A stretch of 29,373 bases of DNA from JAVBMB01 sp031552995 (GTDB taxonomy: Bacteria > Bacillota > Clostridia > Oscillospirales > Butyricicoccaceae): the NCBI GenBank assembly GCA_031552995.1, contig JAVBMB010000090.1, forward strand, positions 1 through 29,373, in the 5' to 3' direction. Shown piece by piece: positions 7,922-15,541 of the stretch (position 1 is its first letter; each line of letters begins with the position of its first letter). Position numbers and translations under genes: made by a program. Below the pieces are notes generated by a model that was not told the origin of the DNA, made no database searches, and worked only from the letters and a program-made list of their open reading frames with translations.

Positions 7922-10141
7922 TTATTTACCGCGGCGGCGCTGGCGTTCCTTGACGATAAACGTCGCGACATGCACGCCCTTGCTTCCGCGGCCGAAGCCG
8001 GCGTCGGCGCCGTTTTGCGCGGCGATATCCGGCGTGACCTGCGTGCCGCCGGCACAGAAGATGATTTTGTCGCGGATGCCCATCTCCTTGGCCAGACGGT
8101 CGATTGCGGCGATATTCTTGTAATGGATGTCGTCATGGCTGATGATGACCGAAGCAAGCACGACATCGGCGCCGGTCTCGACGGCGGCGGACAGCAGCTT
8201 TTCGACAGGCACGGATGTGCCGAGATAGTGCACCTTGATGCCGTATTTCTCGATGCCGCCGTGCTTGATGTCGATAATCTCACGCAGGCCGACCGAATGC
8301 TCATCCTGCCCGATTGTGCCGCACACGACGGTCATCGGGTTCGCCTCTATCTCGGCGCGGATTTGAGCGTCGCTCATCGCTTCCGGCTCGGGCGGGATGA
8401 CAAGTGTGTCGAGGTCAATTGCGAACGGCACCTTGCCGCGCACCTCAATCCTTGTTCCCTCCGCCTGCTGCATTATCTCGCGGTGGATGACCTCGCACTC
8501 GGTGAGGTTCATCCTGCGCGCGATTTCAAGCGCGGCGACCTCGGCGGCGCGGCGCTCAACCGGCAGGAACATTGTAAGAACAACGATGCCGTCGGCACGC
8601 CATTCCATCTCGGGCATAATTTTGCTTGTATTGATAAAGTCTCGCTTCTCGTTAAGGCGGACACTGACATTGTCGACATCGTCCAGCTCGTCGATGAAGA
8701 TGATTTTTTCGGGGCGCTCGAATGTGCAGCCGCCGATCAGGCTGGCGGGGTCGTCCTTGGCGCTTGCGTCATACTGCCCGACATTGTTGTAGCCGTAGTG
8801 GGCCGTGACGGGGGCGAAATAGTCCTTCGCGCGTTCGAACACACTCCCCGCTCCGACGCCGCCACTGATTTCGCGGGCGATGCCGTCCCCGTTGCGCTCG
8901 GGATAGCAGCCGCTGTCGACAAAGAAGCCCTGCTCTACGGCGGCGAAGTAGCCGCCCTGCTCAATCATCTCCTCCATAAACAGCACGGCGCGCTCTTTAA
9001 GCTCGCGCGATTTGTCGCGCAGATGGCCCTCATCCTTAAGCTCTATCATATCCATAAGGCCGTCCATGCCGACCGTCGCCTGCTTGGCGGTGTCGCACGC
9101 CTCGATATTGTACATGTGCCACGGCACATTGCGCCCCTCGTCCGGCGTGATGGTCGACTGGATGTCGGCCCTTGTAAGCTTGGATGTGAGCAGATTAAGC
9201 ACATGCGTCACCGTCGCCTCACGCGTCGAGCTCTCCATGTACTTTGTGTTCATCTGGGCGCGCATGCGGTACTTTGAAAACAGCTCGCGCAGCGCAACGG
9301 CGTACGGCAGGTCGATATACATGCACGGCGCAGGCGGCGCGGTGGGCGGCACCGTTGACAGGGCGATGTTGCTGCTGTCGATGCCGACACGCTCGCTGAA
9401 ACGGCTGTTAATCGCGTGCTGAACCATCAGCTCGGGCATGACCTTCCACGCCTGCATGGCCGTGGCGTTGGCGTTGTGCGCGCCGTCAATCTGCAGTATG
9501 CCGCTGTGGGCGATGATTTTCTTGCTCTCGCACGCGTCGACGAATGAGCGAATCATGTTGATGTTGCGGTAGACGACGTTATACTGCGGGTCCTGATGGG
9601 CACCGGAGATACCCTCCTCGCAGAACATTACGGCGATATCGGGGCCGGCGACGCCGGACACATATGAGTGATAGTTGATCTGACGCCCGACCTCTTCCTC
9701 TATCAGGTCAAGCGCGCGGCGCTGGGCGCGGACCTGCTTGCGGGTTATCGGCACCCCGCCGATGCCGGCCGGCGTGCCCTCGATAAGGCCGTCATAGTGG
9801 CTTTGCCCCGCCGTGCGGATGACCATGATATGGTCGGCGCCGTGGTGGGCCGCCATGCGCATGCGGCGGATGTCGTCCTCAAAGCGGCCGGAGGCGATTT
9901 CGGTCGTGATGACCGGCTGCCCCTGCGGGTCGATATTGTCAAAATACTTCGCCGAGGGAAGCGCGACGCTGTCGCCCGCCATCGGGGCCGAGCAGTCGCG
10001 GTACTCAAACGCGCCCATCTTAAGGCCGGGGGCCGGCGTGCGCCATGCCCATCTGTGCTTCCTGGGGACATATTTGTCTAGGTCCTTCAGTATCTCGTCT
10101 ATGTCAATTTTTTCGTTTGGCTTAAGCTTATACTCGCTCAT
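7922..10141 (-). CDS. oraE: D-ornithine 4,5-aminomutase, large E component
   Basis: A 739-residue PLP- and adenosylcobalamin-dependent enzyme that converts D-ornithine to 2,4-diaminopentanoate by a radical amino shift. The N-terminal two thirds match the catalytic barrel region of the family (AGQSHYDGLIEG, SGVAGPDIAVMF). The C-terminal domain carries the cobalamin-binding DEHSVG, with His615, and the PLP-anchoring Lys626 in DIKHGG. Their spacing of 11 equals that of His618 and Lys629 reported for the C. sticklandii enzyme, and length and order also fit. The start overlaps the oraS stop (TAATG), with GGAGGTG five nt before it, so the two subunits are translationally coupled. Confidence 0.96.
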   Translation of the reverse strand: MSEYKLKPNEKIDIDEILKDLDKYVPRKHRWAWRTPAPGLKMGAFEYRDCSAPMAGDSVALPSAKYFDNIDPQGQPVITTEIASGRFEDDIRRMRMAAHHGADHIMVIRTAGQSHYDGLIEGTPAGIGGVPITRKQVRAQRRALDLIEEEVGRQINYHSYVSGVAGPDIAVMFCEEGISGAHQDPQYNVVYRNINMIRSFVDACESKKIIAHSGILQIDGAHNANATAMQAWKVMPELMVQHAINSRFSERVGIDSSNIALSTVPPTAPPAPCMYIDLPYAVALRELFSKYRMRAQMNTKYMESSTREATVTHVLNLLTSKLTRADIQSTITPDEGRNVPWHMYNIEACDTAKQATVGMDGLMDMIELKDEGHLRDKSRELKERAVLFMEEMIEQGGYFAAVEQGFFVDSGCYPERNGDGIAREISGGVGAGSVFERAKDYFAPVTAHYGYNNVGQYDASAKDDPASLIGGCTFERPEKIIFIDELDDVDNVSVRLNEKRDFINTSKIMPEMEWRADGIVVLTMFLPVERRAAEVAALEIARRMNLTECEVIHREIMQQAEGTRIEVRGKVPFAIDLDTLVIPPEPEAMSDAQIRAEIEANPMTVVCGTIGQDEHSVGLREIIDIKHGGIEKYGIKVHYLGTSVPVEKLLSAAVETGADVVLASVIISHDDIHYKNIAAIDRLAKEMGIRDKIIFCAGGTQVTPDIAAQNGADAGFGRGSKGVHVATFIVKERQRRRGK

Positions 10142-10503
10142 TAAAGCACCTCCTCAAACAGCTTTACGGCGTCATCCCACAGCTCGCCCCGGCTAAGCGC
10201 CAGACCGGCCTCGCGGATTTCCATCCCCTTGGCCCTGGCCAGCTTGTAGACTATGTTTCCCGCGCCGTGTGTGATGAGGCTGCGTTCGATGGCGGTGTCG
10301 ACTATCGGCTTGACCTCCAGCGAGGAAAAGCCCATGCGCAGCAGAACCGAACGCTCGATAGCCGGCGATGTGTTCTTGCGGCCCAACTCAAGCAGCGGGT
10401 CGACAAGTTTGTCGGTAAGCTGCCAGAAGTATTCTTTCAACTGCTCGTCCGTCATGCCGGCAAGATGCGCGCGGCGCTGTTCGTAGCTGTCGGCCCGCTT
10501 CAT
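10141..10503 (-). CDS. oraS: D-ornithine 4,5-aminomutase, small S component
   Basis: A 120-residue protein, the usual size of OraS, which forms the heterotetramer with OraE. It is mostly helical and charged (MTDEQLKEYFWQL, TSPAIERSVLLRMG). Recognition rests on these blocks and on position directly before oraE. GGGAGGAG lies five nt before the ATG. The start overlaps the ortB stop by four bases (ATGA) and the stop overlaps the oraE start, so ortB-oraS-oraE form a tightly packed operon segment. Confidence 0.94.
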   Translation of the reverse strand: MKRADSYEQRRAHLAGMTDEQLKEYFWQLTDKLVDPLLELGRKNTSPAIERSVLLRMGFSSLEVKPIVDTAIERSLITHGAGNIVYKLARAKGMEIREAGLALSRGELWDDAVKLFEEVL

Positions 10504-11915
10504 TTCGACTCCTCCCTGATTGCCTTGATGGTGTCGAGCACAAACGCGCGGCTCGTCTTTGTCTCCTCGGCCAGGAAGTCGATATCACTGTCCGTCGGCT
10601 CGGTCTTGACTGACGCGACGGCGTTGCGGATGAGCGAGACGCGCATGCGCTCGAGCCCGGCCGGCCTCGCCTTGATAAGCGACGGGTGCTTCGGCAGGAT
10701 GATGCTCTGGCCGGGGATCTCCTCCTCCGGGTCGCCAAAGCGCAGGTCGATGCCGCCGTCGCGGGCGAAGGACAGCTGCGGCTGAATGTGCTTGCCGGCG
10801 CCTGTGTACTCTGTCTCCTGCGCGACTATCATCTGGTCCTGATCCATCTCCTGCGCCATCGCGAACGCGACGGCGAGCGAGGTGTTGCCTGCCGGCCCTT
10901 TTTCCATGCCCTCAAGCGTGGCGAGCGCTTCCGTCATATAGAACACTTCGCCCTGGTTGACGGTATAATAGCTGTCCATATATCTCATCGGGCGCGCGGC
11001 GCTGCGCGGCACGTCCGTGCGGTCCGGCCATGTGGCGAACGGCATGCCGAAGCCTGTGTGCGCCGTCGTAAAGCTCTTCTTGTTGAACTGGGTATCCGAC
11101 GCCATATGAAGCCCGCGCAGGTTGACCGACGCCGCGACAATTTCGGCGTCGCAGCCGGCCTTGATAGGGCCGCGGGCCGTACCCGTCAAGTTCCCGCCGC
11201 CGGCGTTGGAGCAGACAACCTTGTCGGGGTGGCGGCCATACTTGTCCTTGAACTGGTTGGCAAGCTCGTAGCCCAGCGTCTCGATGCCCGATATGCCGAA
11301 CGGGCTGTACAGCGACGCGTTGAAATATCCGGTGTCCTCAAGCAGAAGCAGTGTCTCGTAAAACAGCTCCGGCCCGACGGAGAGCTGGAACACCTCGGCG
11401 CCCAGCGCCTCGCATTTGCGGGCTTTTTCGACGATTTCCGGCTGGCCGCGCCCGTGGCTGTCATAGCACTCCTGCACGATAATGCACTTAAGCCCTTCCA
11501 TAGCGCACTGGCTGGCGACGGCGGCGCCGTAGTTGCCCGATGTCGCCGAAATGGCGCCCTTGTAGCCAAGCTTCTTTGCGTGATATATCGATGTGGCGGC
11601 GCGGCGCTCTTTGAAGCTTCCGGCCGGGTTGGCCGCCTCGTCTTTGATGAATATACGCGCGCCCTTGCCGGGCTTCGACAGCTTGCGCGCAAGCTCGGTG
11701 ATGTTGCGCAGCTCAAGCAGCGGTGTGTTGCCCACGCCGTTGCGAAGCTGAATCCTGGTGATTTCCTCAAGGTCATAGCCCGGCTTGGCCATCATGCCCT
11801 CGTAATCAAAGGCGATGGAGCCGCTTTCAAACTCGCTGTAGTCCAGCCCGATGGCGTTTTGGATAATGGCCGCCTTGCGGGCCATTACGGCGTCATAACT
11901 TCTGTCCATACCCAT
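10500..11915 (-). CDS. ortB: 2-amino-4-oxopentanoate thiolase, PLP-binding beta subunit
   Basis: A 471-residue PLP enzyme of the fold-type II (threonine synthase-like) family. With OrtA it cleaves 2-amino-4-oxopentanoate with CoA into acetyl-CoA and alanine, the last step of oxidative ornithine breakdown. The PLP lysine is Lys102 in NPAGSFKERRA; TSGNYGAAVA is the substrate loop and SNAGGGNLTG the glycine-rich phosphate-binding loop. Length and gene order match known clusters. The first ATG has GGAGG about 9 nt upstream; a second ATG two codons later is possible. The start overlaps the ortA stop (TAATG). Confidence 0.95.
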   Translation of the reverse strand: MGMDRSYDAVMARKAAIIQNAIGLDYSEFESGSIAFDYEGMMAKPGYDLEEITRIQLRNGVGNTPLLELRNITELARKLSKPGKGARIFIKDEAANPAGSFKERRAATSIYHAKKLGYKGAISATSGNYGAAVASQCAMEGLKCIIVQECYDSHGRGQPEIVEKARKCEALGAEVFQLSVGPELFYETLLLLEDTGYFNASLYSPFGISGIETLGYELANQFKDKYGRHPDKVVCSNAGGGNLTGTARGPIKAGCDAEIVAASVNLRGLHMASDTQFNKKSFTTAHTGFGMPFATWPDRTDVPRSAARPMRYMDSYYTVNQGEVFYMTEALATLEGMEKGPAGNTSLAVAFAMAQEMDQDQMIVAQETEYTGAGKHIQPQLSFARDGGIDLRFGDPEEEIPGQSIILPKHPSLIKARPAGLERMRVSLIRNAVASVKTEPTDSDIDFLAEETKTSRAFVLDTIKAIREESK

Positions 11916-12214
11916 TATTTTTCACCTCCGAACAGTATGCCTCGCACCTGGTCGTCGATGGCGAGCAGCTCTGGAACGAACTTGCCGAAATCATGCTTGT
12001 AAAACGGATTGACCTCAAGCAGCTTACCCTCTTCGATTCTGCCGGTGCGTGTAATGACCCTGACGGTGTCGCCTATCTCGGCGTCACTTTGCAGGTGCCC
12101 CTTAACCCACATTTCCAGCGGGACTTTTTTTGTGTCATCGGGCACGGCGGCGGAGCGGCCGGACGGCTCGAGTATATTGCGGTGGATGATGACCCAGTCA
12201 TTCTTTTTAGCCAT
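11915..12214 (-). CDS. ortA: 2-amino-4-oxopentanoate thiolase, alpha subunit
   Basis: A 99-residue protein, the usual size of OrtA, the small partner of the PLP subunit OrtB. Blocks such as VKGHLQSDAEIGDTVRV, TGRIEEGKLLEV and GKFVPELLAIDDQVR fit the family. AAGGAGAG lies about seven nt before the ATG. It overlaps ortB by one base (TAATG). The spacer to ord upstream is 118 nt and contains two hairpins. The reading frame and pathway context make the assignment firm. Confidence 0.94.
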   Translation of the reverse strand: MAKKNDWVIIHRNILEPSGRSAAVPDDTKKVPLEMWVKGHLQSDAEIGDTVRVITRTGRIEEGKLLEVNPFYKHDFGKFVPELLAIDDQVRGILFGGEK

Positions 12215-12258
12215 GGTTTGCTCTCCTTTTCATTATCTGTATCCGCCAAACCTGCTCA

Positions 12259-12305
12259 TCGACCCTCTGGCTGTGCCAGAGGGTCGATTGCGCGCCATTG
12301 GCGCG
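12259..12305. other. Paired hairpins in the ord-ortA spacer
   Basis: A 13-bp perfect stem, TCGACCCTCTGGC (12259-12271) with GCCAGAGGGTCGA (12275-12287), 3-nt loop, stands beside a second stem, CGCGCC (12291-12296) with GGCGCG (12300-12305). Neither is followed by a T-run on the minus strand, so termination is not indicated. They may set mRNA stability or processing between ord and the downstream genes. Confidence 0.6.
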
Positions 12306-12332
12306 TCGGCGGTTTATGTCCCAAAAAGGGGG

Positions 12333-13397
12333 TTACTTGACTATTTTGCGCTCCTCATCGATCATATCGCGGAAGTCGCCCATAATGACGTGGGGCACCG
12401 GGATGTCGATCATGCTGCGCAGGCCCGGGCGGGCGTTGATGATGTGGGGGATGCAGTTGACAGCCATGGCGATGGTGCCGATGCCGCCGTTGATCTCCGG
12501 CTTGATGGCCATCGAGACATTCGGTGTGCCCTTAAGCACGACATAGTCGCCGGTGTTGACGCCGACCTGCTCCGGCTCAATCTGCTGCGGGTGCGACATT
12601 GTGACGATTTCCTTGCCGCCGACAAATCCCTGAGCGGTCATGCGCACGCCCGCAACGTCGCCGGCCTTGGCAAAGCCGTACGGGGATTTGCGGTCGACAT
12701 CGGTGACGATAGGAGCCATCTGCTGCTCGAACTTGTCGACGCCAAGTCCCATCGCGTCGCTGATCATCATGACCGACTCGGCAAAGCCGACGTGCCCGGA
12801 CAGCGTGCCGTCCTTGCAGCCGGCCTCGAAAGCGGCGACCGTTGTGCCGACGCCCTGCTCGTGCATAACGGACTCGCCAAACGGCGACAGGCTGTTGACG
12901 CGCTCGCAGAACACGGTCTCTATATCGGTCATCGCGCCGGACAGGCAGATAGCGAGCAAATCCAGGACAAGGCCGGGGATGATGCCGGTGCCCATTACGC
13001 TTACGCCGTTTTTCCTGGCGACTTCGTCAAAGCGCTTAGCTATCTCGGGGGTCTGCGCCTGGGTGTAGGCCATCTCTTCGGCTATTGTTATTACGTTGAC
13101 CTTCTTCTCGAGCAACGTGATTATTTTGTCTTCGACTTTCTTTGTGAACGAGTCTGTGCACACGACGCACACATCGCACTCTCCGGTCTTTACGGCTACG
13201 TTGATGTCGTTGGTCAGGATGATGTCGGCGCGGCCGGCACGCTCGACGCCGAGGACTTCAAACAGGCTCTTTCCAGCGCGGGCTGCGCGAGTCACGCAGA
13301 CACCGACAATGTCGACGCCTTTCTTTGTCAGCAGTGTCGAGGCGACACCGGAACCCATGGCGCCAAGGCCCCAAATGGCTACTTTTACATTTTGCAT
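12333..13397 (-). CDS. ord: 2,4-diaminopentanoate dehydrogenase
   Basis: A 354-residue NAD(P)-dependent oxidoreductase with an N-terminal Rossmann motif, GLGAMG (10-15), and conserved blocks AEEMAYTQAQTPEIA, MGTGIIPGLVLDLL and HEQGVGTTVAAF. It oxidatively deaminates 2,4-diaminopentanoate, the OraSE product, to 2-amino-4-oxopentanoate, the OrtAB substrate. Length matches known Ord proteins. It is the first gene of the ornithine operon here. GGAGGAAG lies about 10 nt before the ATG. Expression probably starts at the promoter near 13578-13606 and passes through a structured leader ending in a terminator (13461-13481), so readthrough may be regulated. Confidence 0.94.
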   Translation of the reverse strand: MQNVKVAIWGLGAMGSGVASTLLTKKGVDIVGVCVTRAARAGKSLFEVLGVERAGRADIILTNDINVAVKTGECDVCVVCTDSFTKKVEDKIITLLEKKVNVITIAEEMAYTQAQTPEIAKRFDEVARKNGVSVMGTGIIPGLVLDLLAICLSGAMTDIETVFCERVNSLSPFGESVMHEQGVGTTVAAFEAGCKDGTLSGHVGFAESVMMISDAMGLGVDKFEQQMAPIVTDVDRKSPYGFAKAGDVAGVRMTAQGFVGGKEIVTMSHPQQIEPEQVGVNTGDYVVLKGTPNVSMAIKPEINGGIGTIAMAVNCIPHIINARPGLRSMIDIPVPHVIMGDFRDMIDEERKIVK

Positions 13398-13460
13398 AAT
13401 TTTACTTCCTCCATATAATAATTTTTATAAAACAGGCGTTTAGCGGTGAAGGGGAAAAAT

Positions 13461-13481
13461 AAAAAAGCCGCCCTGCGGCGG
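13461..13481 (-). terminator. Intrinsic terminator in the ord leader
   Basis: On the minus strand CCGCC/GGCGG with a GCAG loop (or GCCGC/GCGGC with an AGG loop), then C and six T (13466-13461) and a further AUUUUU. It lies about 65 nt before the ord start codon and so would control readthrough into ord. Confidence 0.7.
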
Positions 13482-13571
13482 ATAGGACAAACACAGATGC
13501 TGTACACGCATCCGGCAATCCACCGCCGCACCCGGTACAGACCAAGTAGGGCCTCCACCCCTACAGTTACT
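13461..13571 (-). promoter_or_regulatory. Candidate terminator/antiterminator leader of ord (class unknown)
   Basis: The leader RNA can form GUAGGG/CCCUAC (about 13565-13545) and CUGUAC/GUACAG (13540-13535 with 13505-13500), the latter enclosing a GGC-rich arm. TGCGGCGG (13530-13523) is exactly complementary to CCGCCGCA (13481-13474), which is also the 5' side of the terminator hairpin. The two pairings exclude each other, as in a riboswitch or attenuator. I do not recognise a known class: no T-box sequence, no cobalamin B12 box and no lysine or glycine aptamer core. Confidence 0.55.
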
Positions 13572-13577
13572 GCTGAT

Positions 13578-13606
13578 ATTATAATATAACATCGAATATT
13601 TGGCAA
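13578..13606 (-). promoter_or_regulatory. Promoter of the ord-ort-ora operon
   Basis: On the minus strand TTGCCA (13601-13606), a 17-bp spacer and a perfect TATAAT (13578-13583). Predicted start near 13571, giving a leader of about 175 nt before ord. Confidence 0.72.
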
Positions 13607-13691
13607 GAGGAATTTTCGCTTTTGACCCGAAAAATAAAAATATTTCACCCAAAACTCACACTTTGTTAATGATTCTTTGCCGCCGCGCAAT

Positions 13692-13720
13692 ATGCAGGGG
13701 GAGGTAAGCCCCCCCTGCAT
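13692..13720. other. Hairpin after the arginase gene
   Basis: ATGCAGGGGG (13692-13701) pairs with CCCCCTGCAT (13711-13720), 10 bp with a 9-nt loop, 43 bases beyond the arginase stop. There is no T-run on either side, so it is at most a weak terminator or a 3'-end stabilising structure. Confidence 0.5.
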
Positions 13721-13762
13721 ACATTATAATACAGCATAATACCGCGTCGATGCCGCGCGGCG

Positions 13763-14659
13763 TCAGAACACCGTCTTGCCCAGCAGAGACAGAATAAGCT
13801 CGCACGCCATGCCGCCTGTCTTGTTCTGGATATCGAGTATCGGATTGACCTCCACCATGTCGAGCGCGCGCGCAAGGCCGCTGTCGTACAGCATCTCCAT
13901 CGCCAAAAACGCCTCGCGCACCGTCAGGCCGCTGTGTACCGGCGTGCCGACTCCGGGCGCCTCGTCCGGCGTGACGGCGTCTATATCAAAGCTGATGTGG
14001 ATGACATTTTTTCCCCCGTTTGAGGCGATTCCGATGGCACTCGCGACGACCTGCGCCATGCCCATTTTGTCGATATCGCTGATAGAAAACACCGTCACCC
14101 CGGCCTCGCGCATGCGGCGGCGCTCGACGGGGTCGACATCGCGCGCCGCGATTTGCACAGCCCTCTTCGGGTCGACAAACTTCGTCGCGTACGGCAGCAT
14201 CGCCATTGGCCCGCATCCGCACACCGCCGAAAACGGCATGCCGTGCACATTGCCGCTCGGCGAGCTTTTATCGTCGTTGAAGTCGCCGTGCGCGTCAATC
14301 CATATAAGGCCGATATCGCCGTAATGCGCCGCCGTCGCCGGAACGCTGCCCGCCGCGACACTGTGGTCGCCGCCGAGAATAACCGGCATGCGCCCTGACT
14401 GAAGCGACGCCTTTACAATGTCGAACAGCTTTGAGTTCGCCCCGACAATACGGCCGAGGTTTTTCATGTTGACGCCGCTCTCGCCCGTCATCTCGGGCAG
14501 AATATCGCCAAGGTCGCGCCAGTCGATGCCCAGCGTATTTAGTTTTGTGAATAAATCCGCGTGGCGAATAGCGAGAGGCCCCATGTTAACACCGCGCATT
14601 GATGCGCCCAAGTCCATTTGGATGCCGATAATGTCGATTCTATTCTTCGGATTGTTCAT
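13763..14659 (-). CDS. rocF: Arginase (L-arginine to L-ornithine and urea)
   Basis: A 298-residue ureohydrolase with all metal ligands: His99 in GGDHS, Asp122, His124 and Asp126 in DAHGDFN, Asp225 and Asp227 in SFDIDAVTPD. Glu270 lies in EVNP. The SGNVHGMP loop (135-142) is the arginase form that holds the substrate's alpha-amino and carboxyl groups and argues against agmatinase. Length is normal. GAGGTG lies about seven nt before the ATG. The gene is directly upstream of ord on the same strand, so it can feed ornithine to that pathway, although ord has its own promoter. A possible promoter with a dyad operator lies before it (14678-14735). Confidence 0.93.
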   Translation of the reverse strand: MNNPKNRIDIIGIQMDLGASMRGVNMGPLAIRHADLFTKLNTLGIDWRDLGDILPEMTGESGVNMKNLGRIVGANSKLFDIVKASLQSGRMPVILGGDHSVAAGSVPATAAHYGDIGLIWIDAHGDFNDDKSSPSGNVHGMPFSAVCGCGPMAMLPYATKFVDPKRAVQIAARDVDPVERRRMREAGVTVFSISDIDKMGMAQVVASAIGIASNGGKNVIHISFDIDAVTPDEAPGVGTPVHSGLTVREAFLAMEMLYDSGLARALDMVEVNPILDIQNKTGGMACELILSLLGKTVF

Positions 14660-14677
14660 GAAAACACCTCAATAAAA

Positions 14678-14735
14678 TATTCATGTAATGCATATAATGC
14701 ATATTTAGAATACCACGCCGCTGCGCAAAAAGCAA
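14678..14735 (-). promoter_or_regulatory. Possible arginase promoter overlapping a 35-bp dyad
   Basis: On the minus strand TTGCTT (14730-14735), 17 bp, TATTCT (14707-14712). The -10 is the outer arm of a 35-bp dyad at 14678-14712 with the pattern TATTC-N5-ATGCAT-N3-ATGCAT-N5-GAATA. A repressor bound there would cover the -10 and the transcription start. The TGAAT half resembles an ArgR/AhrC half-site, but a full ARG box is not present. Confidence 0.4.
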
Positions 14736-14832
14736 GTGCGGGCAAAATGTCATGCGGGGTGTACCAAACAAACCATGTTTTATTGCAATGAGGCGATTTT
14801 TTTGTAAAAAAGGGCGAAAATCCCGAAACCGA

Positions 14833-14861
14833 TTGCATTTTTGCTCCTATTGATATAAGAT
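14833..14861 (+). promoter_or_regulatory. Possible promoter of the purE leader
   Basis: TTGCAT (14833-14838), 17 bp, TAAGAT (14856-14861). A TGATAT/ATATCA inverted repeat (about 14850-14867) overlaps the -10 and could be an operator. An alternative pair, TTGATA and TGATAT with an 18-bp spacer, is also possible. Confidence 0.35.
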
Positions 14862-14896
14862 AATATCATTGATTGATATGTGTTGGAGGGCGAAAA

Positions 14897-14974
14897 ATGC
14901 TGACAGATGTTATTCTCTTTTACATCTTATCCGCCGGAAAGCGGCAGCTTTGCGCCCGCGTCCGCATATTTTGA
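14897..14974 (+). CDS. Possible 25-codon leader peptide before purE
   Basis: A short frame starts at an ATG with GGAGGG six nt upstream, a better ribosome binding site than that of purE, and ends in TGA 13 nt before an intrinsic terminator. The peptide begins MLTDVILFYIL and ends Arg-rich (ARVRIF); it shows no run of one amino acid. Its position suggests translation-coupled attenuation of purE, but no antiterminator partner was found. Confidence 0.4.
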   Translation: MLTDVILFYILSAGKRQLCARVRIF

Positions 14975-14987
14975 CGCAAGCGGTATA

Positions 14988-15020
14988 ATAGCACCCTGAC
15001 GGGTGCTATTTGATTTTTTT
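14988..15020 (+). terminator. Intrinsic terminator in the purE leader
   Basis: ATAGCACCC (14988-14996) and GGGTGCTAT (15001-15009) form a perfect 9-bp stem with loop TGAC, followed by TTGA and seven T (15014-15020). It lies 26 nt before the purE ATG, so purE needs readthrough or a promoter beyond it. TATAAT at 15024-15029 lacks a -35 at normal spacing. Confidence 0.85.
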
Positions 15021-15046
15021 CAGCTATAATTCGCGAAAGTGGGGAT

Positions 15047-15541
15047 ATGCAGGTGAAGGTTATTATTGTCATGGGCAGCGACAGCGATTTGCCCGTTATG
15101 GAGAGTGCCGCCGACACGCTGAAAAGCTTTGGTGTGCCGTTTGAGATACGTATTGCATCGGCGCACCGCACGCCGCGCGAAGCGGCGGCTCTGGCCGGTG
15201 ACGCGCGCAAAAACGGCGCGGGCGTTATAATTGCCGCCGCAGGGAAAGCCGCCCATCTGGCGGGCGTACTTGCCGCGCACACGACGCTTCCCGTCATCGG
15301 CGTGCCGATGAAGTCAAGCACGCTCGACGGGCTTGACAGCCTGCTCAGCACGGTGCAGATGCCGTCCGGCGTGCCGGTGGCTACCGTCGCTGTCGACGGG
15401 GCGCAGAACGCCGCGCTGCTGGCGGTGCAGATATTGGCTGTCAGCGACGCCGCGCTGGCCGACAAGCTGGCGGCATATAAGGAGAGCATGGCCGCGAAAG
15501 TGCGCGAAAAAGACAGCGCGCTGGCCGAAAAATACAGATAG
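15047..15541 (+). CDS. purE: N5-carboxyaminoimidazole ribonucleotide mutase (PurE class I)
   Basis: A 164-residue protein of normal PurE length. It moves the carboxyl group of N5-CAIR to give CAIR in purine synthesis. Signature blocks are GSDSDLP (10-16), SAHRTP, AGKAAHLAG and GLDSLLSTVQMPSGVPVA, all near the active site of the class I octamer. The ATG at 15047 is only about 2 nt after GGGG; an in-frame GTG at 15053 has GGGG 8 nt upstream and would begin MKVIIVMGSDSD, as in many homologues, so the true start may be 15053. Class I needs PurK, which is not in the window. A terminator-bearing leader precedes it. Confidence 0.95.
   Translation: MQVKVIIVMGSDSDLPVMESAADTLKSFGVPFEIRIASAHRTPREAAALAGDARKNGAGVIIAAAGKAAHLAGVLAAHTTLPVIGVPMKSSTLDGLDSLLSTVQMPSGVPVATVAVDGAQNAALLAVQILAVSDAALADKLAAYKESMAAKVREKDSALAEKYR

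Noticed and set aside
7832..9277. Long plus-strand open frame (481 codons) opposite oraE
   Set aside because: It lies antisense to the firmly identified oraE, has no recognisable domain and reflects the GC-rich codon pattern of the real gene.
10686..12002. Long plus-strand open frame opposite ortB
   Set aside because: Antisense to ortB, compositionally odd and without a ribosome binding site or family match.
13461..13571. T-box or cobalamin riboswitch in the ord leader
   Set aside because: No TGGNACCGCG T-box sequence and no B12-box pattern could be found, so it is left as an unknown class.
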